A DNA stretch of 10,455 bases from Gammaproteobacteria bacterium (GCA_003646305.1 QNFJ01000057.1:1-10455); one strand, 5' to 3'. Shown: positions 1 through 7,032, counted from the stretch's first letter. Notes: generated by a model not told the origin, from the sequence alone. Numbers and translations are program-made.

Positions 1-40
1 TCTGATCCGTTGTGGTGAAAATGTGGCGGTTATTATTTAA
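1..40 (+). CDS. Possible C-terminal end of an upstream gene (partial)
   Basis: Frame 2 is open from the window edge to a TAA at 38-40 and reads LIRCGENVAVII before the stop. The hydrophobic, beta-strand-like ending could be the C-terminus of a larger protein lying to the left. Twelve codons are too few to identify a family, and the frame could be open by chance. The next gene on the right is on the opposite strand, so if this is real the two are convergent. Confidence 0.3.
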   Translation, partial: LIRCGENVAVII

Positions 41-145
41 AAAAAGGGGGTAGGCTAATGATTGATTATTTTATGGCAATATTCTTTAGTGTAAGTGTCA
101 CTCAGCCTCCACCATTTTTTATTTGATATTGATCTGTAACGCGAT
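41..145 (+). terminator. Convergent intergenic stretch with a weak long-loop terminator candidate
   Basis: The stretch between the possible forward gene end and the MddA-like gene holds a G-rich segment (46-56, ending AGGCT). It can pair with AGCCT at 104-108, plus a few flanking G-C pairs, and is followed by six T at 115-120. This could end forward transcription, but the loop is about 47 bases and the stem is imperfect. A 22-codon frame, 58-126, starts with ATG 7 bases after GGGGGT. It encodes a hydrophobic peptide that I do not recognise and do not call as a gene. Confidence 0.25.
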
Positions 146-868
146 CTAATAGATTTTAGGGATGATTTTCTTGGTTCTTTTGCAGTATAGCTCGTAGGGT
201 TTACCAAGCGTTTTGATCATGGCTCTTTCTTCAAAGTGCATTCCAATCATGGTGTAAATGGACATCCCGACTGAGAATAGGAGGTGTCCTACTGTCATTG
301 TCGGAACAGCCCAAAAAGCCATAAGCAGGCCGAGCATCATAGGGTGCCTGATTGATCGATAAAACAGGCTCTCGGTGAATGTGACGTCGGTATAGCTCTT
401 TTTAACAAAATGCAGCCAGGTTTGGCGAAGGCCGAATAGGTCGAAATGGTCGGTCAAAAATGTTGCGGCAAAACAGATAATCCAGGCCAGAGCGAAGAAC
501 GTCCCAATAATCATTTGATATGCTGCTGATTCAACGTTCCAAATGATTCCCTCTATGGGCTGCCAAAAGTACATCATGAGCGCCATTGCGATTGTTGAAA
601 CTAAAACATAGGTGCTTCTCTCAATGTGGTGTGGCACCCATTTTTCAATGGCAATTTTAAAGCCTTCCCTTGCCATTAAACTATGTTGAACGCCCCATAA
701 AAGCATCAATCCAATATTAACTGTAAGGGCAAACCCGACTCCGGGAGCCTCGCCTGATGAGAGCGTTTTGGGTACGTAAAACTCACCCACAAAGCCTATG
801 AAATAAACAAACACAGCGAAAAATAAAAGATAACTAATCACACCATATAAGGCGACAAAAAGACGCAT
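146..868 (-). CDS. mddA: Methanethiol S-methyltransferase-like integral membrane protein (MddA/NnrU/ICMT superfamily)
   Basis: The 240-residue protein resembles MddA, the SAM-dependent membrane enzyme that methylates methanethiol to dimethyl sulfide. Hydrophobic segments lie near residues 5-27, 45-61, 86-102, 117-137 and 178-208, so it should sit in the inner membrane. Family motifs are visible in order: QHSLMAR (61-67), ERSTYVL (83-89), RHPMMLG (174-180), the adjacent FWAVPTMTVGHL (185-196) and FEER (212-215). The RHP and late Glu motifs are typical of the isoprenylcysteine-methyltransferase fold. Length and start fit the family; an AAGAG lies just upstream of the ATG. It is transcribed toward the left edge and shows no clear operon link to the MoxR/VWA pair, from which a 65-base gap separates it. 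The family is recognised with good confidence. The substrate is inferred, because many MddA/NnrU-like proteins are untested. Confidence 0.72.
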   Translation of the reverse strand: MRLFVALYGVISYLLFFAVFVYFIGFVGEFYVPKTLSSGEAPGVGFALTVNIGLMLLWGVQHSLMAREGFKIAIEKWVPHHIERSTYVLVSTIAMALMMYFWQPIEGIIWNVESAAYQMIIGTFFALAWIICFAATFLTDHFDLFGLRQTWLHFVKKSYTDVTFTESLFYRSIRHPMMLGLLMAFWAVPTMTVGHLLFSVGMSIYTMIGMHFEERAMIKTLGKPYELYCKRTKKIIPKIY

Positions 869-903
869 ACTCTTACTCTTGAAGTGGTTTTAACGGGTTA
901 GAT

Positions 904-929
904 AATACCCTAAGTTAATTATGGGTATT
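904..929 (-). terminator. Inverted repeat just after the VWA gene
   Basis: AATACCC at 904-910 and GGGTATT at 923-929 form a perfect 7-bp stem with a 12-base loop. On the reverse strand it begins 4 bases after the stop codon of the VWA gene. No U-run follows, so it is a weak intrinsic terminator, or an RNA-stabilising hairpin at the end of the MoxR/VWA transcript. Confidence 0.3.
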
Positions 930-933
930 GATT

Positions 934-2163
934 TTATTCTGATGTTGTCGATTGGCTCGGCATTACGGTCGGGGGCACACCCTGCAGGAGTGACTTGATC
1001 GCGGAGTCGAGCCCACCAATGGTTAATGGATACATCCGATCACTCATTAATTGGCGAACCAATCGGTTTGATGGGCGTCTGTCCCAGTTTCTTTGTGGGT
1101 CTGGATTTAACCAGGCCGCATTAGGAAAGGCAGAAAGAAGTCGTTGAAACCAGACGGCTCCCGCCTCTTCATTCCAGTGTTCGACACTACCACCAGGGTA
1201 TGTGATTTCATAAGGACTCATACTGGCATCACCAACAAAGATCAGTTTATAGTCGCTAGAATAATGGTTGATCACCTCCATCATTGGCGTGATCTCGCTA
1301 TACCGCCTGCGATTATCTTTCCAGAGCTGTTCGTAGGTAAAGTTGTGGAAATAGTAATATTCCAGATGTTTAAACTCGGTTTTAGCAGCGGAAAAGAGCT
1401 CTTCGCAGGTGTGAATATGGTCATCCATGGAGCCACCGATATCGAGCATTAGCAGCACCTTAATTGCATTATGGCGTTCTGGGACCATTTTCAGGTCGAG
1501 ATATCCACCATTGGCGGCGGTTGAACGAATAGTATCGTCAATATCCAGAACATCAGGTGATCCCTGACGGGCAAACTTGCGAAGTTTTCGGAGTGCCACT
1601 TTGATATTGCGTGTGTTCAGCTCAACGTTGTCATCAAGATTCTTAAACTCGCGCTTATCCCAGACTTTTACGGCGCGACGGTTTCGGGATTCGTGCTGGC
1701 CAATGCGGATTCCTTCCGGGTTATAGCCGTATGCACCAAAAGGAGAGGTGCCGCCGGTGCCAATCCATTTATTACCACCGTGGTGCTCTTCTTTTTGCTC
1801 TTCGAGCCTCTTTTTCAGCGTTTCAAGTAGCTCTTCCCAGCCCCCGAGTGATTCTATTTTGCGCTTTTCCTCTTCTGTGAGTAGTTTTTCAGCCTGTTTT
1901 CGTAGCCACTCTTCGGGGATTTCGGCAAAAATCTCTTCGAGTGAAGTATCACTTTCCAGCCCTTTAAAGGTGGCACTAAAAACCTGGTCGAAACGATCAT
2001 AAAAGCGTTCGTCCTTAACCAGTGCAGTCCGCGATAGATAGTAAAAGGCGTTAACATCAAAAGCGGTCACTCTTTTCTGTAACGCGGTGAGCAATGAGAG
2101 AAGCTCTGTTATGCTGACGGGAATTCCCGCTTTTTTGAGGTCGAGAAAGAAGTTTATAAACAT
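934..2163 (-). CDS. CoxE-like von Willebrand factor A domain protein (partner of MoxR ATPase)
   Basis: The 409-residue soluble protein belongs to the CoxE-like VWA family (COG3825 type). The N-terminal 75 residues have the family's usual start (FFLDLKKAGIPVS). A long charged stretch rich in Glu and Lys follows (about 70-127), probably helical, then a glycine-rich linker (129-151). The VWA domain begins near 234. Its metal-ion adhesion motif D-x-G-x-S is D241-I-G-G-S245, and a second loop GDASMSP (311-317) completes the fold. There is no signal peptide. The gene lies 17 bases after the MoxR-type ATPase gene, as in the coxD-coxE, norQ-norD and cbbQ-cbbO pairs. In those systems the ATPase and VWA protein together mature or activate a metalloenzyme. 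The ribosome-binding site is poor, so translation may depend on the upstream gene. The client protein is unknown. Confidence 0.85.
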   Translation of the reverse strand: MFINFFLDLKKAGIPVSITELLSLLTALQKRVTAFDVNAFYYLSRTALVKDERFYDRFDQVFSATFKGLESDTSLEEIFAEIPEEWLRKQAEKLLTEEEKRKIESLGGWEELLETLKKRLEEQKEEHHGGNKWIGTGGTSPFGAYGYNPEGIRIGQHESRNRRAVKVWDKREFKNLDDNVELNTRNIKVALRKLRKFARQGSPDVLDIDDTIRSTAANGGYLDLKMVPERHNAIKVLLMLDIGGSMDDHIHTCEELFSAAKTEFKHLEYYYFHNFTYEQLWKDNRRRYSEITPMMEVINHYSSDYKLIFVGDASMSPYEITYPGGSVEHWNEEAGAVWFQRLLSAFPNAAWLNPDPQRNWDRRPSNRLVRQLMSDRMYPLTIGGLDSAIKSLLQGVPPTVMPSQSTTSE

Positions 2164-2180
2164 CTTAGTAGAATGCTTAG

Positions 2181-3038
2181 TTAGCTGTTTTGCTTACGCC
2201 TGTTCATAAAGGCAAGCCGTTCGAACAGATGAACATCTTGTTCATTTTTAAGCAATGCTCCGTGCATTTTCGGGAGAACGGTATTGTCGTCAGTACTACT
2301 GAGTGTTTCAGCAGAGAGTTCCTCTGCAAGAAGCAGTTTGATCCAGTCAAGTAGCTCAGAGGTTGAGGGTTTTTTCTTTAGTCCAGTTACATTCCGGACC
2401 TCAAAAAATAGCCCAAGCGCTTCGGCTAACAACTCCTTTTTGATGTCATGGAAATGCACATCAACAATCTGTTCCATTGTCTCGATGTCAGGGAATTGGA
2501 TGTAATGAAAGAAACAGCGCCTTAGAAAAGCATCAGGAAGCTCCTTCTCATTATTGCTGGTGATAATAATGAGCGGACGGTGTTTTGCACGAACTAACTG
2601 CTGAGTTTCATAAACAAAAAACTCCATACGATCCAGTTCCTGGAGCAGATCGTTGGGAAATTCTATGTCGGCTTTATCAATCTCATCAATAAGAAGGACG
2701 GCTCGTTTCTCAGAGGAAAATGCCTCCCAAACTTTACCTTTAACAATATAGTTCGCGATGTCATGAACACGCTCATCTCCGAACTGTGAATCTCTCAGGC
2801 GGGAAACTGCATCGTATTCATATAATCCCTGATGTGCCTTGGTTGTTGACTTGATGTGCCACTCTATCAGTGGGGCATCCAGTGATTTCGCGACTTCAAT
2901 TGCTAGTTGAGTTTTGCCAGTACCAGGCTCACCTTTTATCAGAAGAGGGCGCTCAAGGGTTAGCGCGGCATTAACGGCAAGTGTTAACTCTTCGGTTGCA
3001 ATATAGTTATTTGTCCCTGCAAAGCGGTCAGTAGTCAT
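2181..3038 (-). CDS. MoxR-family AAA+ ATPase
   Basis: This cytoplasmic AAA+ ATPase has 285 residues from the ATG at 3038. Visible are Walker A GEPGTGKT (36-43), Walker B VLLIDEID (114-121), a sensor-1 segment IITSNN (158-163) and the arginine-finger region FLRRC (171-175). This order and spacing are typical of MoxR/CoxD ATPases. The frame extends to a TTG at 3074. I prefer ATG 3038 because a TATAAT box at 3077-3082 would start transcription near 3070, downstream of the TTG. No good Shine-Dalgarno is visible at either start. The gene precedes the VWA gene by 17 bases, so the two probably form an operon. Known relatives remodel metalloenzymes using ATP hydrolysis with the VWA protein as adaptor. 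The specific target here cannot be told from the sequence. Confidence 0.88.
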   Translation of the reverse strand: MTTDRFAGTNNYIATEELTLAVNAALTLERPLLIKGEPGTGKTQLAIEVAKSLDAPLIEWHIKSTTKAHQGLYEYDAVSRLRDSQFGDERVHDIANYIVKGKVWEAFSSEKRAVLLIDEIDKADIEFPNDLLQELDRMEFFVYETQQLVRAKHRPLIIITSNNEKELPDAFLRRCFFHYIQFPDIETMEQIVDVHFHDIKKELLAEALGLFFEVRNVTGLKKKPSTSELLDWIKLLLAEELSAETLSSTDDNTVLPKMHGALLKNEQDVHLFERLAFMNRRKQNS

Positions 3039-3076
3039 GATTTTGTTTGTTAACGTGTGAGATTGGAGTGGCAACT

Positions 3077-3082
3077 ATTATA
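3077..3082 (-). promoter_or_regulatory. -10 box of the MoxR/VWA operon
   Basis: On the reverse strand this reads TATAAT, a perfect sigma70 -10 element, about 39 bases before ATG 3038. No strong -35 is found at 16-18 bases. The 10-bp palindrome ATTCATGAAT (3100-3109) lies where a -35 would be and could be a regulator site. Confidence 0.45.
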
Positions 3083-3149
3083 AGAAATTCTGATTACCCA
3101 TTCATGAATAATTAGAGCTTGCACCTTCCTGACATTGAATCGTGTGATT

Positions 3150-4301
3150 TTAAATCGGATTTTGCTCAATCAGCTGTTTAGCAATAATAATTCGTTGCAG
3201 CTCATTTGTTCCTTCACCAATCGCCAGTAATGGCGCATCACGGTAGTACCGCTCGACATTAAATTCGGTTGAATAACCATAGGCACCATGTATTCGTAAG
3301 GCTTCAGAAGAATTACTCATCGCAGCTTCGGTTGCAAAAAGTTTTGCCATGCCAGCTTCCATGTCACAGCGTTCGCCTCTATCGAAGGCTTTAGCTGCCG
3401 ATTGAACCAACAGGCGTGCAGCCTCAACACGAGTAGCCATATCGGCGAGATAGATTTGAATGGACTGGTGCTGGCAAATCGGTTTGCCAAAGGTCTTACG
3501 TTGCTGTGAATATTCGATTGAATCGTTAAGCGCAGCCAGTGCAACACCGATACCTCGTGAGGCAACATTAATGCGGCCCAATGCCAGTGCGCCTAAGGCA
3601 TGCTGTAAACCATGCCCCTCTTCGAGACCAATCAGATTTTCTGCGGGCAGGCGATAATTATCGAGAAAAAATTCAGCCGTATCGATCCCTTTATAACCCA
3701 GTTTTTTATGCTTGCTACCCATCACAAAGCCTTCACCTTTAGGAGCGATGAAGAGGCTCATTCCTTTGTGTGCGGGTTTAGCATCAGGGTCTGTCTTAAC
3801 CAGAAGGGCAAAGCAGCTACCGTGTAAACTATTGGTGATCCATGCTTTAGAACCATTAATAATATAGTCATCACCATCACGTTTTGACACGGTTCTAATG
3901 GCTTGAAGGTCGGTGCCACAATTAGGCTCGGTTAGTGCTAATGCACCACGGATTTCACCCGAGGCAAATAGAGGCAACCATTTTGCTTTTTGTTCAGCGG
4001 TGCCAAAACGCTGCACAGACATCGACATGATAAGGTGTGAGTTGAAAACACCGGTCAAAGACATCCAGACACAGGCAACGCGCTCAACAATTTTTGCATA
4101 GGTGCTAACAGGAAGACCCAGTCCACCATATTGAGGATCAATTACCGCCCCAAAAAGCCCCATCTCCTTCATTTCGGCAACAATCTCTTCGGGGTACTCA
4201 TCGTTCGCTTCAAGTTCACGAACTGAGGGCTTTATTTTAAGGAGAAACTTATCAACAGCATCCAGCATAAGCTGTTCGGTTTCTTCTGCTTCACTACGCA
4301 T
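3150..4301 (-). CDS. Acyl-CoA dehydrogenase
   Basis: The 383-residue FAD flavoenzyme should oxidise an acyl-CoA to the 2,3-enoyl-CoA and pass electrons to ETF. The family signature LTEPNCGTD (123-131), the flavin-contacting WITN (154-157), the QRKTFGKPI block (267-275) and the C-terminal GEGTNELQR (362-370) are all present. E363 sits at the usual position of the catalytic base in short- and medium-chain members. Length is normal for the family. The start ATG is preceded by GAGGGTG at good spacing. The gene has its own promoter with an operator-like palindrome over the -10 region (4324-4333), matching one in front of the TetR operon. It lies downstream of the SDR gene on the same strand, 165 bases away. 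The substrate is not predictable; the context suggests the product of the B12 mutase or a branched acyl-CoA. Confidence 0.93.
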   Translation of the reverse strand: MRSEAEETEQLMLDAVDKFLLKIKPSVRELEANDEYPEEIVAEMKEMGLFGAVIDPQYGGLGLPVSTYAKIVERVACVWMSLTGVFNSHLIMSMSVQRFGTAEQKAKWLPLFASGEIRGALALTEPNCGTDLQAIRTVSKRDGDDYIINGSKAWITNSLHGSCFALLVKTDPDAKPAHKGMSLFIAPKGEGFVMGSKHKKLGYKGIDTAEFFLDNYRLPAENLIGLEEGHGLQHALGALALGRINVASRGIGVALAALNDSIEYSQQRKTFGKPICQHQSIQIYLADMATRVEAARLLVQSAAKAFDRGERCDMEAGMAKLFATEAAMSNSSEALRIHGAYGYSTEFNVERYYRDAPLLAIGEGTNELQRIIIAKQLIEQNPI

Positions 4302-4323
4302 TTTTACACCCTCAATTATCTAC

Positions 4324-4333
4324 CAAACGCTTG
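4324..4333. promoter_or_regulatory. Putative TetR-type operator at the acyl-CoA dehydrogenase promoter
   Basis: CAAACGCTTG is a 10-bp near-perfect palindrome (one mismatched pair). It overlaps the last base of the -10 box and the expected start of transcription, a position suited to repression. The same element, differing at one base and followed by the same TT, lies at 7044-7053 in front of the TetR gene. Confidence 0.55.
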
Positions 4334-4361
4334 TTATAATACCTTTGAGGTAGAATTGCAA
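4333..4361 (-). promoter_or_regulatory. Sigma70-type promoter of the acyl-CoA dehydrogenase gene
   Basis: Read on the reverse strand, the -35 TTGCAA (4356-4361) and the -10 TATAAC (4333-4338) are separated by exactly 17 bases. They match consensus at 4 of 6 and 5 of 6 positions. The predicted start falls near 4326, about 25 bases before the start codon. Confidence 0.55.
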
Positions 4362-4388
4362 TCTGAGAATGATGTTTAAGCATCACAA

Positions 4389-4421
4389 AAGATCCTGGCA
4401 GCTCCCCAGTTAATTGAGCTG
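4389..4421 (-). terminator. Weak terminator candidate after the SDR gene
   Basis: On the reverse strand CAGCTC and GAGCTG (4416-4421 and 4399-4404) form a 6-bp stem with an 11-base loop. TCTTTT follows a few bases later. The stem is short and the U-run is not immediate, so this is only a candidate end of the SDR transcript. Confidence 0.35.
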
Positions 4422-4466
4422 GAGAGGTGCCGGAGTGTTAGTTTTTAAGTCAGAAAAAGTTTTATT

Positions 4467-5378
4467 TCAAAGTGTTTTTAGATTCGGGGCAATAATATCG
4501 AACCCGCCCATGACCCCTTCAGGGTGTTCGGCATCACTAAAGTCGGTAATCTTTCCCCAGCTATTCTGGATATCTTCAAGTGTTATGCCTTTATTAAGCG
4601 GGAGAAGAACCCCTTTTGCGCGCTCCCAGCGTAGCTGTGCAGTCCAGCCGCCTCCAACTTCAAACAGTGAACCATTCGTTGGCGCTTCATCATGGCAAAG
4701 ATAACCAACCGTCGGGCTGACAAAGGAAGGGTTTAAGGCTTCGACCATCTGTTTTTCCAAAATGGTTTCCGTCATGCGTGAGCCGGCAAATGGCGCAATT
4801 GTGTTCACCCGAATATTGCGCTTTTCCCCTTCGAGGGCAAGGGATTGAGCAAAACCAAATAGAGCCAGTTTTGCCATTGAATAGTTTGCCTGCCCGAAAT
4901 TCCCATAAATACCAGCGCTGGATGCGGTAAAAACAATCCGTCCATATTCTTGTTCGCGCATATAGGGCCAGGCAGCATGCGTCGTTTTAAACGCCCCTTT
5001 GACATGGACATTATAGATTTGATCCCAGTCATCTTCCGTCATTTTATGGAATGTTGTGTCACGAAGAATGCCGGCGTTATTAACGAGAATATCTATCCGT
5101 CCCCAGTTATCGAGGGCGGTCTGGATAATTTTATCGCCATCCAGCACAGAGTCGTAATTTGCAACCGCTTCACCTCCAGCAGCTCTGATCTCATCAACGA
5201 CCAGGTCGGCAGCGCGCTTGTTTCCCAAGGACTCACGACCCGCGAGGTCACCACCCAGGTCATTGATCACAACCTTGGCGCCACGACTCGCTAATAGTAA
5301 TGCGTGTGAACGACCAAGGCCGCCACCACTTCCAGTAACAACGGCAACTTTTCCGTCAAATCTTAGTTCAGATGTCAT
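4467..5378 (-). CDS. SDR-family 3-hydroxyacyl-CoA dehydrogenase, MFE-2 (HSD17B4)-like
   Basis: The 303-residue protein is a classical short-chain dehydrogenase closest to the (3R)-hydroxyacyl-CoA dehydrogenase domain of peroxisomal multifunctional enzyme 2. Seen are TGSGGGLG (15-22) for NAD binding, VINDLGGD (37-44), NNAG (100-103), catalytic S153 and Y166-x-x-x-K170 within GIYGNFGQANYSMAK (156-170). The NTIAPFAGSRMTE block (192-204) and the FEVGGGWTAQLRWER tail (239-253) also match that family. About 50 further residues follow with no second domain visible, so hydratase and thiolase functions must come from elsewhere. I start at ATG 5378 rather than the TTG one codon earlier, because AAGGAA sits 8 bases upstream of the ATG. 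It would oxidise a 3-hydroxyacyl-CoA to 3-ketoacyl-CoA. R-stereospecificity is inferred from similarity. A hairpin lies just upstream. Confidence 0.9.
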   Translation of the reverse strand: MTSELRFDGKVAVVTGSGGGLGRSHALLLASRGAKVVINDLGGDLAGRESLGNKRAADLVVDEIRAAGGEAVANYDSVLDGDKIIQTALDNWGRIDILVNNAGILRDTTFHKMTEDDWDQIYNVHVKGAFKTTHAAWPYMREQEYGRIVFTASSAGIYGNFGQANYSMAKLALFGFAQSLALEGEKRNIRVNTIAPFAGSRMTETILEKQMVEALNPSFVSPTVGYLCHDEAPTNGSLFEVGGGWTAQLRWERAKGVLLPLNKGITLEDIQNSWGKITDFSDAEHPEGVMGGFDIIAPNLKTL

Positions 5379-5404
5379 CAAACAGTTCCTTTAGTAAGGT
5401 TAGT

Positions 5405-5435
5405 TAAAAGTGGGGGTGGTTTTACCCCTTCCACT
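5405..5435 (-). terminator. Bulged-stem intrinsic terminator after the aldehyde dehydrogenase gene
   Basis: On the reverse strand AGTG, a three-base bulge and GGGGT pair with ACCCC and CACT across the loop AAAACC, then TTTT follows at once. The nine-pair GC-rich stem with a U-run fits a rho-independent terminator for the aldehyde dehydrogenase transcript. It sits only 27 bases before the SDR start, so it could also act as a leader attenuator if the SDR is read from further upstream. Confidence 0.6.
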
Positions 5436-5481
5436 ATCTATAATATAAGCAAAACAGGGTTTCTTCAGATCAATAAAGTCA

Positions 5482-6888
5482 TTACGCTTTTGAGATATTA
5501 ATCACTTTAAGTGAGGTGAATTCCAGCAACCCTTCTTTACCCCATTCAACGCCCAATCCAGACTGTTTAGTTGGGCAGAAAGGGATGTGCGGGCCAAATA
5601 CGGTGTGCTGGTTAATCCAGACTGTTCCGGTATCCATTCTATCTGCAACAGCGCGTGCTTTCTTCAGATCAGTTGACCAGACAGAGCCGCCCAAACCGTA
5701 AGGTGAATTATTCGCAGCGGCTATGGCTTCATCAACCGCTTTGAATTTAATAATTGGCAGTACAGGGCCAAAGGGCTCCTCATCAACCAGAGGAGAGCCA
5801 TCATGGATGTCTTTTACAATTGTTAGCGGAATAAAGTAGCCGGGTTTTTCCGGGATTTCCCCGCCAGCGATAATGACACCATCACGACGACCATGCTCTA
5901 TATAGGCTTTGACTATTTCATATTGAGCCTTATTTTGTACGGGACCAAACTGTGACTGGCTATCCATTCCGTCACCGACGACAGCCGCATTAGCCAATTT
6001 TGCCAACTGATCACAAAGTTCATCGTAAACTTTTTCCTGTACATAGAGACGCTTCAAGGCGATACAGGTTTGTCCACTGTTGATGAAGGCAGCACCAAAA
6101 ACGGCTGCTGCGATGGCTTTTGGATCCACATCGTCAAGTACAATGGCCGCATCATTTCCGCCCAACTCTAACGTTAAACGTTTTAGTGTCCTGGCCGAAC
6201 TTTCCATAATCTTTCGACCGGTTGGCGAAGAGCCGGTAAAAGAGATTTTGGCAATTCCTGGGTGAGCGGTTATTTTTGCTCCTAGCTCACCGTCATCTGC
6301 AAGAATATTGACGAGCCCAGCAGGAACAATGTCTTTAATTAAATCACCAAGGATTGCGGTCGTTATAGGCGTTGTTTGAGCCGGTTTCAGAATGAGGCTG
6401 TTTCCTGCCAACAGAGCAGGTGCCAGTTTGTAAACAGTAATCAGGAATGGGAAATTCCAGGGCATAATACCCGCGACAACACCCAGAGGGACATGATGGG
6501 TTTCAACGCGCTGTTCATCTGTATCAATAATCACCTCGGATTCGAGGGTCATCGTGGCAAAATGACGGCTGAATGCAACAGCAAATTCAACCTCCATGTT
6601 CGCCAATTCTAATGTTTTTCCCTGCTCTAATGTCAGTGCGTTAGCAATCAGCTCTTTATTCTCAATGATCTTATCGGAAATCTTTTCAAGTATTTCCTGA
6701 CGCTCTTTAATGGTCGTCTGCTTGAATAGATTAAATGCTTTTTGGGCAGCGCTAACGGCAAGCTCCAGCTCCTTTTCTCCAGCCTTGCTGACTGTGGCAA
6801 AAATTTCTTCAGTGGCAGGATTAATGATGCCGACCGTATCATCGGTTTCAATCAGTTGGCCATCAATGAGTAACGGATAATTTTTCAT
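5482..6888 (-). CDS. NAD(P)-dependent aldehyde dehydrogenase
   Basis: The 468-residue protein is a complete aldehyde dehydrogenase that should oxidise an aldehyde to the free acid. Landmarks in order are PWNFPF (143-148), KPAQTTP (168-174), FTGSSPTGR (217-225), LELGGN (240-245) with general base E241, GQTCIA (272-277) with nucleophile C275, and EEPFGPVLP (370-378). All catalytic residues are intact. Length is in the succinate-semialdehyde/medium-chain aldehyde dehydrogenase range. The Gln in KPAQTTP replaces the Glu common in strict NAD enzymes, so cofactor choice is open. The ATG is preceded by AGGAG 10 bases upstream. It is divergent from the TetR/mutase operon across a 227-base regulatory region, and a weak operator-like site lies upstream. 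The natural aldehyde is unknown; context suggests an intermediate feeding the mutase pathway. Confidence 0.93.
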   Translation of the reverse strand: MKNYPLLIDGQLIETDDTVGIINPATEEIFATVSKAGEKELELAVSAAQKAFNLFKQTTIKERQEILEKISDKIIENKELIANALTLEQGKTLELANMEVEFAVAFSRHFATMTLESEVIIDTDEQRVETHHVPLGVVAGIMPWNFPFLITVYKLAPALLAGNSLILKPAQTTPITTAILGDLIKDIVPAGLVNILADDGELGAKITAHPGIAKISFTGSSPTGRKIMESSARTLKRLTLELGGNDAAIVLDDVDPKAIAAAVFGAAFINSGQTCIALKRLYVQEKVYDELCDQLAKLANAAVVGDGMDSQSQFGPVQNKAQYEIVKAYIEHGRRDGVIIAGGEIPEKPGYFIPLTIVKDIHDGSPLVDEEPFGPVLPIIKFKAVDEAIAAANNSPYGLGGSVWSTDLKKARAVADRMDTGTVWINQHTVFGPHIPFCPTKQSGLGVEWGKEGLLEFTSLKVINISKA

Positions 6889-6934
6889 ATGGGGATCTCT
6901 CCTAAAGGAGTTCTTTGCTAGCCGTAAAAACTAA

Positions 6935-6944
6935 CATGCGCTTG
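6935..6944. promoter_or_regulatory. Weak operator-like site upstream of the aldehyde dehydrogenase gene
   Basis: CATGCGCTTG matches the palindrome at 4324-4333 in 8 of 10 bases and keeps the CG-TTG core. It lies 47 bases before the aldehyde dehydrogenase start. On the reverse strand an AT-rich TTTTAAAG lies just upstream of it and could be a poor -10. It is degenerate and may be chance. Confidence 0.3.
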
Positions 6945-6955
6945 CTTGCTTTAAA

Positions 6956-6981
6956 AGCACTTAATGACAGCACTTAATGAC
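6956..6981. repeat. Perfect 13-bp tandem repeat in the divergent promoter region
   Basis: AGCACTTAATGAC occurs twice with no gap and no mismatch (6956-6968 and 6969-6981). It sits between the divergent aldehyde dehydrogenase and TetR promoters. The first copy overlaps an imperfect palindrome TGCTTT-A-AAAGCA (6947-6959). It could be a double regulator site or a simple replication-slippage duplication. Confidence 0.8.
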
Positions 6982-7005
6982 GGTTTATTAAATAGATTGC
7001 TCTAC

Positions 7006-7032
7006 TTGACAAATCAGGAGGTGTACCATAAT
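7006..7032 (+). promoter_or_regulatory. Sigma70-type promoter of the TetR/mutase operon
   Basis: A perfect -35 TTGACA (7006-7011) is followed after 15 bases by CATAAT (7027-7032), 5 of 6 to the -10 consensus. The spacer is shorter than the ideal 17. Transcription would start near 7039, just ahead of the palindrome at 7044-7053 and about 75 bases before the GTG start of the regulator. Confidence 0.5.

Noticed and set aside
58..126. A 22-codon hydrophobic ORF with a G-rich upstream segment, like a small membrane protein
   Set aside because: It has no recognisable family, no TM-length segment with flanking charges, and overlaps a possible terminator. Chance is as likely.
3050..3065. A partial match to the CAAACGTTTG operator in the MoxR leader (reverse strand CACACGTTAA)
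   Set aside because: Only 7 of 10 bases match and symmetry is lost. Likewise CAAACAGTTC before the SDR is too weak to call.
3039..3074. TTG start extending the MoxR ATPase by 12 residues
   Set aside because: The predicted transcript from the TATAAT box starts downstream of the TTG, and the extension shows no MoxR-like sequence.
4950..5294. A 114-codon open frame on the + strand opposite the SDR gene
   Set aside because: It lies wholly antisense to a well-supported SDR with intact motifs, shows no family resemblance and is a frame shadow. The same applies to the + strand frames at 1144-1452 and 1748-2002 opposite the VWA gene.
6899..6910. CTCCT-AA-AGGAG inverted repeat over the aldehyde dehydrogenase ribosome-binding site as a possible RNA switch
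   Set aside because: A two-base loop is too tight for a stable hairpin, and no further pairing or aptamer-like structure is seen. No cobalamin riboswitch is recognisable in the mutase leader either.
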